Source: Ambrosia x helenae
Taxonomy: Eukaryota; Streptophyta; Magnoliopsida; Asterales; Asteraceae
DNA length: 64,000 bases
Direction: 5' to 3'
Assembly (NCBI GenBank): GCA_030844895.1
Contig: JAUTDX010000016.1
Location: 1 to 64,000 of the forward strand
The position numbers and the translations under genes are program-made. Positions 34,701 to 44,990 of the stretch are shown here, one piece after another. A model generated the notes under the pieces. The model was given only the letters and a program-made list of their open reading frames with translations. It searched no databases and was not told the origin of the DNA. Every line of letters begins with the position of its first letter. Position 1 is the first letter of the stretch.

Positions 34701-35935
34701 TCATAATGTATATCTGTGTTGATGATGTTGAATGAAAAGAAAAAAAATGATATACATCAATGTATAACTGATGTACACCGTTGTATATATGTGTTTGATG
34801 ATGATGATGAATGAACAAAAAAAACTGATATACACCAATGTACACTTCAAAAACGAATATACACCAATGTATATCTGTGTATATCAATGTATATCTGTGT
34901 TGATGATGAATGAAAAAACGAATATACACCATAATTCTATACATGAAAACATTGAATCACAATCTCATGTGATAGAAGATCATGAAACACAATCACAAGC
35001 TTTGTTTCTAAATAGTGTTGAAAATCAAGGTATTTATGTATTGTTTTTATTTTTTTTAATTGTTTTTCGCGCGAGAATCACGTTTTTTTGTGATTTTTAT
35101 TTGGATTAGCCTTATAGTGTGGTTTATTATTGATTTGCAAAATAGTTGTTTTGTATTCTGTAAGTCATATTTTACGCACAGAATTGGAATGAGTAAAGAG
35201 TTATACACTGTTGTTTTGTATAGTTATTGGGGTTATACAGATACAATAAGATTTGTTCTTAGTTTCTTAGTTGTTATACACCAGTGTATAACAACAAATC
35301 TATTAATTATTATACACAAGTGTATTATAGGTGGTAAAAGACGTTATAATAAACTGATAGTATTTTGTTTGACGTTAAATATACACAGGTGTATATTCAT
35401 TATAAAAAATGGAATGTGCAGTATGACACAGCCTGTGTGTTACTCAATATACACAGGTGTACCGTATATGAGTTGTAGCATGTCTAACTATATTTTTTAA
35501 ATATTGTAAAATTCATTTTTAATTTTACATTTTTTTTATTGTAGGTTCCTCGTCGAGTAACGTATATGAGTCTCCCGGTGGGACGAGATATTGGACGCCT
35601 GTTGTACAAGACGATGTTAAACCATTTGTAGGTGCCAAGTTTAGAACGTTGGACGAAGCTATCATAATGTATGAAAATTATGAGTTTCTTATCATAATGT
35701 ATATCTGTGTTGATGATGTTGAATGAAAAGAAAAAAAAATGATATACATCAATGTATAACTGATGTACACCGTTGTATATATGTGTTTGATTATGATGAT
35801 GAATGAACAAAAAAAAACTGATATACACCAATGTACACTTCAAAAACGAATATACACCAATGTATATCTGTGTATATCATTGTATATCTGTGTTGATGAT
35901 GAATGAAAAAACGAATATACACCAATGTATATATG
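30961..35935 (+). repeat. Tandem array, about 993-995 bp unit, four full copies plus a partial fifth
   Basis: The anchor CTATACATGAAAACATTG occurs at 30961, 31956, 32949, 33942 and 34937, giving periods of 995, 993, 993 and 995. Every unit has the rest of transposase exon 1, an intron with GCGCGAGAATCACG, exon 2 (starting at 31572, then about 993 bp further each time, to near 35546) and a field of TATACAC..GTGTATA palindromes with (GAT)n. Units differ by a few substitutions and by a GAA insertion in the fourth. The fifth unit keeps exon 2 but ends in palindromes instead of another exon 1. Open frames across the palindromes (rich in Ile, Tyr, His and Met) are by-products. Confidence 0.92.
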
Positions 35936-36110
35936 TGTTGATGATGATGAATGAAAAAACCAATATACACCAATGTATATCTGTGTTGATGATGTTGAAT
36001 GATGATGAATTAAAAAATAAATATACACCAATGTATATATTGTGTTGGTGATGATGATGAATGAAAAAACGAATATACACAAATGTACACTGTTGTATAT
36101 ATACCGAGAT
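31200..36110. repeat. TATACAC(N2-4)GTGTATA palindrome field
   Basis: About nine imperfect palindromes per array unit, such as TATACACCAGTGTATA, TATACACAAGTGTATT, TATACACAGGTGTATA and TATACACCAATGTATA. They continue more densely at 35820-36110. The same motif fills the short MULE at 43087-44253, so it is a family feature. Confidence 0.85.
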
Positions 36111-36371
36111 ATAATTTTAATAGTATATACAATAAATACGTTTGGGTATACCATAAACACTAATTTGCTGTTTCCAAATATACAGGAGTTTCTTATTAAT
36201 TACCTAATAAATGATATTGAACAAAAGACATTAATACCCCTTTATTAAAATAACAATTAATTAAAGTTTTTACTTATTTACAACCATGCCATTGAAGATG
36301 GATGACTCAGATTGGTTCCTATAGTTCCTACTTAAGTGTTGGTTCCTATTTGAACCCTACCCATAGATATA

Positions 36372-36977
36372 TTCATATTATGACTATAGAAGGTTAAAAA
36401 CGTTACGAAATATTTTTAAATCACTCAAAACGTCGGGAATCCAACGATTTTATTAAATAATTATTAGTTTAAGGTGTTTAAAACATATATTGTTTAAAAC
36501 ACGTTCTTTTTTTATTTATTAAAAAAATTGGGGAAAATATGCGATGTTATAGACATCATCGTTGAACATTCCTATAAATAACTCTGTAGCGATTCAGTAA
36601 CATCAAGGTCCACTTGGCCTAGAAGTCTTCAAACTATAAAGCTATTGGGTGTAGAACCATTCCCCCTTCCCTCCCCTTGTCCATATCAGCGTCACGTCAT
36701 TTCCATCTTCTCCTCCCCTTTTAAGGGAAATAGTACCCCCTTCTTCCCCCTTCCCCTTCCATTATTTAAATAAAAAAAACGGTATTACACACCCACATCT
36801 TCCAACAAACCCATCTCATCTTCTCCAAAGCTCCAAATATCACCTCCACTCTCTCTTTCTAAAACCCCTCTCTCACTAAAACCAGCCACCCACACACATA
36901 AACATCTTCTTGAAACCCATCTTCAACAGATCCGGTGCCGGATGTTGGCTCTGTCGCCGGTCACCCTCCCCCTCCGG

Positions 36978-37019
<42 letters not shown>

Positions 37020-37180
37020 CAACGTTTAATTAATCATAAAAAAGGAGAAAAAAAAAGAGAACAGGGCAGGCGGAGATATTTCACCATTATCACTGAAATA
37101 GGGACGGGAGGCGCGGTGTTCACCGACAAAGATGGATGCCACATAGGCTCCCCGTTCCCACACCCCATGTTCTAATAGAA
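36372..37180. other. Intergenic with C-rich/CT-rich segment and (CT)n
   Basis: Low-complexity C- and T-rich sequence (36655-36960) and a (CT)n run at 36971-37018. The segment starting GGGTGTAGAACCATTCCCCC (about 36647) could be one end of a small transposon, but I found no convincing partner end. The frame at 36942-37175 reads through the CT run and is not a gene. Confidence 0.4.
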
Positions 37181-37299
37181 TCACACACCATAAGCTTCTT
37201 CTTGGAAACATTCATCAATGAAATAGTGAATGTGAAAACAATTAATTGCTATCAGATCATTGATTCTAGAACCTGTCAAGCTAACTGCAGGAATTAATA

Positions 37300-38150
37300 C
37301 CTGCATTATCCGTGGGGCCAACGACGGAATACAACCTCCATAATTCATCAATGATGGAAGCATACTCCTCCATCTAGATAAAAAAATAATATAAAAAAAT
37401 TGTTATATAAGTTATATAGAATATGGTGATATAATGCATTAGGACACAGTTTGTGAGTAAAGAGAACCTTAAACATGGGGTCTTTAAGAAGGGCCAGCCT
37501 CATTATTGGTTACAACATCAATCATGATAGGAAGCACCTACTAAAAGATGAATAAGTTGGCGACAAACGATTAGAAAAAAAATATTGGGACAGATAATGT
37601 GCAAAGATTACTCTCTGAGGGTTAAGATTATTACATCATTCAAAACTAACAGACAGATTTTGACATATAAAGACCATTTAACATGCAATAATATTTAGGG
37701 TGACTTATCGGGTGTTTTACATTGTGTTAGTTTCTCACTTGTACAATGTATGTTTATTTTGGGTGATGAATAATAGTAATTTGCTGATAAAAAAAAAAAA
37801 AAAAAAAACATGCAATAATATTAGCATTTTGGTTTATGATCACAAATTTTCTTTAAGGTCCCTTTCCAAACGCCTTTTTCCACATAACAATGGGAACATC
37901 AAGACAAAGTACAACCTTGCATTTAAAAACTTGACTTTTTTTTCAATAATTGATTGTATATCATATTATGTGTGTTTAATATGGTAGTGAAGTATGTAAA
38001 CTCCCTAGAAAAAAGTTTACAAGAGTGATCACTGACCTTATAGTACATAGTTTCATTTCTATCATGCAGCCTGTTAAGTATTCGCCACGTGGGCAAAGAA
38101 ATCGTATCTCCATCCCTAGCATTCATCTCGATCTTCTTCAGGTCGGTTTC
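37300..38150 (-). pseudogene. Possible unidentified gene fragments (exon-like segments)
   Basis: Two minus-strand segments look exon-like. At about 38140-38037 the frame reads EMNARDGDTISLPTWRILNR and on to a GTCAGT donor. At about 37371-37298 a TTATCTAG acceptor is followed by MEEYASIIDELWRLYSVVG and then a GCAG|GTATTA donor. A weaker piece (RLALLKDPMFK) lies near 37470-37505. I do not recognise the protein. No complete gene can be built, so this may be a captured or decayed gene fragment. Confidence 0.25.
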
Positions 38151-38159
38151 GGAATTGTT

Positions 38160-38690
38160 TGACCATTATCTTATCCCTATCTGAGCAGAACTATAACTCT
38201 GTTAAAGTATAAACCAAACTATAATATGTTATGTAAATATGTGTTAAATATGTGTATGTATGTTCATTAATCCATGACAATATTAGGATTATACGATAGT
38301 AAATATGTAGTGTAATACAATGTTGGTGTCCGGATATCAAATGGGTCAAGATTGCAGCAGTTATAAGGGTTGATCAAAGTGCAAAAAGGCGCGACTCAAT
38401 AGCATGAAAGGACATGTCTGTTTGGAGGGAAACATAATGGTTAGAACATGGAAAGTTGGCAGCAAGATAACTACCAAACATAACCGTTTTTATTGTTGTC
38501 CAAAAAAAAACGTAAAATGTCCCTCAACCTAATTTTGTTATATCAAAGTCCTTGCACTTGTTTATAATGTATGCACTTATGAAAAAAAAATATTTAAAAT
38601 AATAACTCCTTACCTTTTAAACTAGTCAAAACAAGAGTATAACATGTACATATATTTTTTTCAACATCCAACAAAGCTGGCCACCCACGC
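38160..38690. other. Intergenic, nothing recognised
   Basis: AT-rich sequence without convincing frames, repeats or transposon termini. Confidence 0.45.
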
Positions 38691-39090
38691 TCGTGGTCAC
38701 AATCACCGTTGGTGAGTGGTGACCCAACCCGTCAACAATTCAAAAGAAAACCCACCGCCTGAAGGCCCATTATGTTAAATGGCCTTAAACCATGTGCTAT
38801 ATCATAAAACCAACTAACTACCAAAAACTAAACGAACATCTAACCGTATTTTTTTAATGGCCAACGAATACTATACAAGTACGGCCACCTGGGTAAACCA
38901 TTGGCAAAAGACCATCCACGCCTTGCGAACGGTGACAAGGTTGATGACCCGACCCGACACGCCCACCCTCACAGGGGAAACCCACCGTCCGAAAGCCCAC
39001 TGAGACTCGAACCAATGACTTCTTCATTGGAAGATCATAGAGTTTCCTCCTCCCAAACCAATTGATCATAGACTTATCGATGTCAGTGCC
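38690..39090 (-). mobile_element. Possible tRNA-derived SINE (one fuller, one partial copy)
   Basis: The minus strand at about 39070-38990 reads ATGATCAATTGGTTTGGGA (A-box-like) and, some 45 bases on, GGTTCGAGTCTC (close to the tRNA B box). GT-rich sequence and GGTTTACCCAGGTGGCC follow. A related partial copy lies at about 38680-38770, sharing GGCCACC, GGTGAC and CCCACCG blocks. This arrangement fits a Pol III SINE, but the 3' tail and target duplication were not resolved. Confidence 0.4.
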
Positions 39091-39438
39091 TGCCCTTAAT
39101 AGGGACGGTGCGGGCGACTACTCCAGGTCCGAAAACCCCGAGGGCCCGAAGGTTTTTATTTTTGAAAAAAGAATGTATATATATTTATGTGTTGTGGATA
39201 ATGTGATTAATTTTTTTTAACATCAGCCCATCTAACAAGGCTCACAATCACTAAAAGTTTTAAACTCTTCAAAACAAACCCAACCCAAATTGAATTTTAA
39301 ACAATTTTGTAGGGTGTGGGCCTAATATGTGAGGGGCGAGAGAGTCGTATGATCCGCTTAAGTAAGTAAATTTTGATCATTTGTATAACTACTAATACTT
39401 TTATTTTAATGATTTTTATAACAATTAATGTCGCATAT

Positions 39439-39439
39439 G

Positions 39440-39475
<36 letters not shown>
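39439..39475. repeat. (TA)n microsatellite
   Basis: Uninterrupted TA dinucleotide run. The surrounding 39100-39586 holds nothing else recognised. Confidence 0.8.
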
Positions 39476-39478
<3 letters not shown>

Positions 39479-39594
39479 TGGGTTAGTATTATATGCGTCC
39501 GGTTTATTTGTAATGACCCAAGCCCAATACATTTATCTTATTATCTGTTGAAAAGGCCAACATTCTAAATTTGAAGTGTTTCTTAACAATTCAG

Positions 39595-40395
39595 TAGGAC
39601 TGTAAACGAACCGAACGAACACGAACAAGGCCTTGTTCGTGTTCATTTGTTAAAGAATTAACGTGTTTGCGAACGGTTCACGAACGCTTACCGAACGAGA
39701 TTTTTTGTTCGTGTTCGTTTGTTAAGGAAATAACGTGTTCACGAACTGTTCATGAACACTTACGGAACGAGATTTTTGTTCGTTTTCCTTTGTATTTATT
39801 TGCTAAATTTAGGTGTCAAACAAAAACGAGTTCACAAACAAACACAAATGAACGTAAACGAACACAAATAGGCATTACTTAACAAAACCAAGCACATACT
39901 AACACATTAAATTCTGAAAATTAGCATTTTTCATCGCTAACATTGTTCGCTCAGAATATACCAATCCAATTACCCAAATATACGTGACATAATCTTGATC
40001 ACATGTCTTATAAAAACACATAGGTATCATATTAAACTTGAAATCCTCGTTTAATCCACAAAAAATAACAGTTAATCAAAATAGTTAAAGTAATATTAAC
40101 ATGTGATACACTTAAATAATCTACCACTAGGAAATTTGAAGTACTTAAATTAAATATAAACAAATTAAAAACCCTAATTAACTATCGAACACAAACAAAC
40201 ATAAATGAACACGTTACCGAACGTTCACGAACATAAACAAACGAACGCAGCCTTTGTTCATGTTCGTTTGTTTAGCTAAACAAACGAAATTTTTTGTTTG
40301 TGTTTGTTCTTTTATTAAACGAACAAATACAAACGAACTTTCCGCCGAACAGTTCACAAACTGTTCGCCGAATGTTTGGTTTGTTTACAGCCCTA
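39595..40395. mobile_element. hAT-like foldback element 2, 801 bp
   Basis: The ends are TAGGACTGTAAACGAACCG and, reverse-complemented, TAGGGCTGTAAACAAACC. A perfect 8-bp duplication CAATTCAG flanks it (39587-39594 and 40396-40403). The arms are rich in GAACGAACA words, as in the copy at 18053. It lies only about 260 bp upstream of the ATG at 40659, so it may contribute promoter DNA to that gene. Frames inside it are not genes. Confidence 0.85.
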
Positions 40396-40658
40396 CAATT
40401 CAGAATTGAATCCTTCTCTAGGGTTTTCACACAGAAATAGAAGTCAATCTACTATTTTATCCACCTATGGAGAAAAAGTCGATGCAAGAGTAATTGAACC
40501 ATGTCCCCACCACATCCTATTTATTATTTCAACAGCAATATGTTATCATGTTTGTATATATTGCAGTTTCATGGAGTAACAATTAATTTCCGTACCATTT
40601 AGCTTCTCCTTAAACCTCACAACCAAATTCAACTCTGTTTCATCACCCATATCCATAG

Positions 40659-40886
40659 ATGAGGTGTTGTAAACTACACTTCACCGATCTAAGCAGTAAC
40701 GTTGGCGTCTGCGCTTCTTGCCTCCGTGAACGCCTCTGTCCTCTCGTCAACGCTCAAACCCTACACCAACAAAATCACAATTCGGATCCGGATCCGGTTC
40801 CTGTGTTTCCTCGATCGGTTTCTCCATACATCAATCGTCGGAAAACCAATAACTCCGCCTCCTCCATAAACTTTCAACATAACACT

Positions 40887-40938
<52 letters not shown>

Positions 40939-41531
40939 TCCTTCCAGATCGGCGGTTTTTTAGCACGCCACAAATAGCGCCTACCACCAGAAGTAATAAT
41001 AATAATTCATGCCAAAAAAAGAAGCACAGATTTATCAACTTCTCGCTGTTATTGAATTTGTTCAGATCTAAGAAAGGAAAAAATGATTCAAACCCTAAGT
41101 CTTCCGTTTGTCATGATAGTGCCACGTCATCGCCGTTTAGGTTCTCAAACATTAAGTCCAGCGGTGGTTGCCGGAACAAACAGCCGGTTTGTTCCGATCG
41201 AGGCATGTCGCCGGTCAGATACTCCGATTGTGACGGTACGGAAGATGAATTATACGACACGACTGAGTTGCGAAAACCGACTCCACGGACGACGCCGGTT
41301 CATCCGGCGGTCCGGCGAGTCGGCGGCGGCGGTGGTGGTGGATACGGGAAGAATGTGTCTGGAATAAGTTTCTGTTTAAGTCCGTTGGTTAGAGTTAGTC
41401 CATGCAGGAATAGGAACCAGAAAGGAGTAGTACCGGTGGATTACGGCGAGATGATCGGAGCTCCGGTGAAGGGTTACCGGTGCAGATCAAGGAAAGTTGC
41501 TGACTTTGGGAGAATCGCTATCAACCGTTGA
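40659..41531 (+). CDS. Uncharacterised plant protein with N-terminal CC..CxxC and poly-Asn tract
   Basis: A single-exon frame of 290 residues. The N-terminus (MRCCKLHFTDLSSNVGVCAS, then CLRERL) matches a plant-specific family of unknown function that keeps a Cys..His..CxxC arrangement (C3/C4, H7, C18, C21), possibly a small metal-binding knuckle. Other family-like blocks are FPRSVSPYINRRK, RFFSTPQ, INFSLLLNLFRSKKG, SDRGMSPVRYSDCDG, ISFCLSPLVRVSP and the C-terminal SRKVADFGRIAINR. Residues 78-94 are 17 consecutive Asn, encoded by an (AAT)n microsatellite (about 40887-40938). The rest is Ser/Arg-rich and likely disordered. The ATG is the first in frame and starts the conserved segment. The antisense frame at 40761-40973 is a shadow of the repeat. 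Confidence 0.85.
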
Positions 41532-42007
41532 TTTCGATGACCAAGTTGTTAATGGTTACATTTTAGTTGACTTTTGTGGAAGTACCATTTTGCCCTTTCC
41601 AGTTGTATCTATCTATCTATATTTAAAAGTAGTTGGAAATTGTGAAGATGACTATGTCGTGTAATTACAAATTTGCCATCGTTTTCAAGTTGTGTTGACC
41701 GTGAGTAGGGTGGGTGACACTTTATCAAATCGTTCGTGGTCGCTAGCCGCTTGCTTGGAAATTTGTTCGGAAAATGCCCGCTTGATTTTTCGTTTGGTTG
41801 TAAATGAGCCGATCGGTTCTTTCCGATTGTAAATGAGCCAAGCACGAGCAGAGGTCTACTCGGCTCGATTCAGTTCGATATAATTTTTTATTAATTTATT
41901 ATATATAAATAATATTATATGTATACACATTAATTACAATTATATTTAAAGTTTTATACATATCATTTTATTGGGTTTGATTCAATATATGCATATATAT
42001 AATTATA
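41532..42007. other. Downstream region with hAT-like debris
   Basis: The 3' flank of the preceding gene. The segment 41730-41880 (GGTTGTAAATGAGCCGATCGG and similar) is related to host sequence downstream of the Copia element at 48380-48480 (GGTTGTAAACGAGACGATCGG), so both are probably pieces of one repeat family. No gene seen. Confidence 0.4.
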
Positions 42008-43080
42008 CTAGCTGATTACCCCGGGAGGGTCCCGGGGTTGAAAAATCTATTTTTACGTGATAACCTATTGCAAATGGCTCGAGTTAACTAACCACAAAAT
42101 CTGTCAATCATTGCATGTTCATAGTATTCTAATCAGTAATAACTCATATTCCCTAATCTAAAACCTAATCAGTAATCATCTAAAGAATCACTTATGTAAG
42201 CTGCAACTATTAAAAAACTCATCACATCTCTCTAATTTCTCACATTCTAATGGCTCTTATAATTCCTAACCTAATCAACTAAACAAACACTTAAGTTGGA
42301 AGTTGTAATCATTGCATCTCATTATGCCACGTGCCATAATCAAGAGATGGTTGAGGCCACCATTGAACGCCACGTCAGCAACTATCAATTCTTTCCGGGA
42401 GCGTCCCGGGGTTGAAAAATATAACCATTCTAATAATACTAATACTAATAGTAAAAATTATTACTCTTGTAATTAAATAAATAAAAAAATAACCTTGCTA
42501 TAAGGTGACACCATGTGTTGCAGTGTTGCGCGATTCTTTCTCCTAACTTCTCTTGATGAAGTATACCTAGTAAAATTCCAATGATAACATGGCGATTGGG
42601 CTGATTTTCAACATCGTAGATAAGAACGTGGTTTAAAAGAAAAAACATGATTAATGAATAACATGAACACTTTGTGTGTTTTTTTCCTGTATGAACGAAA
42701 CCCCACAAAAAATAGTCGATTTTTCTCAGTTTTTTATATAGGACTATGGTACTCATTGGAGAGATAATAAAACGCTCATTAATTTGGTGTAATTTTTTTC
42801 TTTAAAAAATCTCGTATATAAAAGATATAAAACGTTTAAAAATTATGGGAGGAAACATGAGAGAGAAAATTTTAAATTTATTTTTAAATCCTTTTTTTCC
42901 TAAAATAACTCAATTTAATTTAGGGTTTTATGTTTATTTTTTTTTTAATTAAAAAAGGAAATAATTCAAAAACACTAAAATCTTTCAATTATGATGCCAC
43001 GTGGCACTCTCAAGAAGAGGTTGAGGCCTCCATTGCACGCCACGTCAGCATATACGTTTTCTTTTATATATATAGATAGA
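42008..43080 (-). mobile_element. Two head-to-tail Helitron units (minus strand)
   Basis: The outer 3' end on the minus strand is the hairpin CCCCGGGACCCTCCCGGGG, then TAATCAGCTAG|T, with CTAG at 42008-42011. A second hairpin of the same sort (GGGACGCTCCCGG) lies internally at about 42394-42412. Matching 5' sections (GACGTGGCGTNCAATGGNGG, then CTCAACC) occur near 42320-42380 and again at 42985-43050. The outer 5' end TCTATATATATAAAAG lies near 43060-43080. Two units of about 390 and 680 bp are therefore joined head to tail. No Rep/helicase is encoded. The frame at 42445-42756 is not supported as a gene. Confidence 0.7.
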
Positions 43081-43086
43081 TTGTAA

Positions 43087-44253
43087 GAGTAGAGTTCAAA
43101 TAGGAACCATAGCTTAAGTAGGAACCATAGGAACCACTTTATAGCCATTGATTTCTGATGGCATGATTGTAAATAAGTAAAACATTAATTAATTGTTTAT
43201 TTTAATTAAAGGGTATTATTGACTTTTGTTTAATATGCTTAGGTAATTAAGTCTAAATTTGTAACTGAATAATTATTAACCCTCATTTATTATACTCAAT
43301 CCCTATAAAATCTCTCTATCAGTTTTGTTTTTATTTCATTCATCATCATCGACATATATATACATTGGTGTATATTAGTTTCTTTTTTGTTTTTTCATTC
43401 ATCGTGAACGCATATATACATTGGTGTATATTAGTATTTTTTTCTCATTTACCATCATTATCGACACAGATATACGTTGGTGTATACCAATTTCTTTTTT
43501 GTTTTTTTCATTCATCGTCATCACCTTTAAGGTTCGGTCTCTTATCCTCTTTATGTAATATACACCAATGTATACTATACACTGGTGTATAGGCATTTGG
43601 CCTGTTCATCCTCACAACGGTTGTCTCTTATCATCTTTATGTAATATACACCAACGTATAATATACACTAGTGTATATGCATTTGAAAATAATAAAAGCG
43701 TCTCCTTCATTTTGACGTGATAATCCTAATTAGGGTTTGGTCGCTTAACCCTAAATGTAATATACACCAACGTATATTATCAAAAAATACATAACCTCAA
43801 TGTACTGCACATTCGATTCAAAGAAATTATGCAATTGATCCAATCTAACCTAACAAAATCATTACAAATACAATTCCAATTGATTATACATTTCGATCTA
43901 ACAAAAACAAAAATAAATACCTAACACATCCGAGCAATTGAAGATTAAAAATAATAACGATTGATTAGTTTGAAAAAAAATACCAAAAACAAAAAATACA
44001 TACATGTATACGAATTGTTGATTAGGGTTGTTCTTCAATATAATGATCGTAATAGTGGTTGAAAGTTTTAAGGAAACCAATCAATTCTTATTTAGTAGCT
44101 GCTTTGATTATAAATTCTAATTATAATAAAAAGCTAATTAATTAAATGTATATTTACACTAATACCCTCTAAATCAAAATAAAAAATGAATGACTCAGAT
44201 TGGTTCCTAAGTTCCTAACTAGGGTATTGGTTCATATTTGATCTTATTCCTAT
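43087..44253. mobile_element. Short non-autonomous MULE, same family as the 17.4-kb one
   Basis: Left terminus GAGTAGAGTTCAAATAGGAA; right terminus, reverse-complemented, AGGAATAAGATCAAATATGA. Both match the termini of the MULE at 18996-36362, and the subterminal GACTCAGATTGGTTCCTA is shared. Flanking ATTGTAA repeats at 43080-43086 and 44254-44260 are the likely target duplication; 9 bp with one mismatch is possible if the boundary shifts. The interior carries the family's TATACACNNNTGTATA palindromes (43350-43790) but no transposase. Confidence 0.75.
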
Positions 44254-44260
44254 ATTGTAA

Positions 44261-44502
44261 AACCTTAAGTCGTGAAAAGATATGCATGACCTCCTATTTT
44301 CATTAGTTGTCCGCCATCAATCGTCTCCCGCTATCAACCTGCGCCACAACGCGACACTTGTTCTCAGTAGTATGCTCATTGCCTCACTAGCCTCAATCTG
44401 AGCCTCATTCTCGAACAACTGGACCTTAGACTTAGTGTCATCCTCAGACGGTCGAACCTCGGTCATCACTAGGCAGTGAAAACATTAAAGGAAACATCCC
44501 AA
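44261..44502. other. Short flank, nothing recognised
   Basis: Host sequence between the short MULE and the Copia insertion, with no ORF or repeat identified. Confidence 0.4.
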
Positions 44503-44507
44503 ATTTA

Positions 44508-44813
44508 TAATATATTAATCTTGTAATGCAAGGTTTGGTAACTAGAAGGACTTAGTTGTCAATCTTGTAAACTAGGTTTTAGAGATAGATTTCCTAGTTT
44601 AAGTCAAAAGAAGTTTCTAGATTATTATAGTTCCTTGGTGGACAAGGAATAAAGGCTAGTTTCCTTGTTCTCCAAAGCTAGTTCCTTGATCACCAAGGAT
44701 TGTAGGCTTATAAATAGATGGATGATTTTGTAAGTCAAGCATTCAATCACAATCAAATAATAAGAAACAAGTTTGGCTTAATTCGTGTGGGTCTTTGGTA
44801 CCGATTTCTAACA
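44508..44813 (+). repeat. 5' LTR of the deleted Copia element
   Basis: 306 bp, ending TTTCTAACA directly before the PBS. It shares the variants GGTGGAC and CAAATAATA with the last LTR of the downstream array (51928-52233). Confidence 0.92.
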
Positions 44814-44990
44814 ATTGGTATCAGAGCTCAGGGTTGGGTAACAATACGGTCGATAACGATCCGCAAGTCCAGCTAGACAAGAACCGATCGACAAAAGTGA
44901 TTTGCGATCGGAAGAATCTTAGCGACTGGTTTAGACTGATCGGAAGCAGGCTGCGGCAGAAGAAGACGTGTCGTGCATAAATCGTTTACA

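Larger units (their letters stand above)
18996..36362 (+). mobile_element. 17.4-kb MULE (Mutator-like element) with nested retrotransposon
   Basis: The termini are imperfect inverted repeats of at least 60 bp. The left end starts GGAAAAAGATCAAATAGG. The right end, reverse-complemented, starts GGGTAGGGTTCAAATAGG and continues with GAACCA..AGGAACCAATCTGAG. A perfect 9-bp target duplication ATAGATATA lies at 18987-18995 and 36363-36371, the Mutator hallmark. Inside are an 11.6-kb Copia insertion (19332-30906), a truncated FAR1-type transposase start (30948-31753) and a tandem array built from that start. Without the Copia element the MULE would be about 5.8 kb. It encodes no complete transposase and must depend on a relative for movement. 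Confidence 0.85.

Noticed and set aside
31829..36160. Many 60-145-codon frames rich in Tyr, Ile, His and Met on both strands
   Set aside because: They are translations of TATACAC..GTGTATA palindromes and (GAT)n. They appear on both strands and end at the same array positions, so they are not independent genes.
36942..37175. Frame over the (CT)n run
   Set aside because: The Ser-Leu repeat is a microsatellite product, with no conserved flanking protein sequence.
44816..44827. TGGTATCAGAGC as a tRNA gene fragment
   Set aside because: It lies directly after an LTR and is the primer binding site. No tRNA cloverleaf is present. The same holds for 30170-30181.
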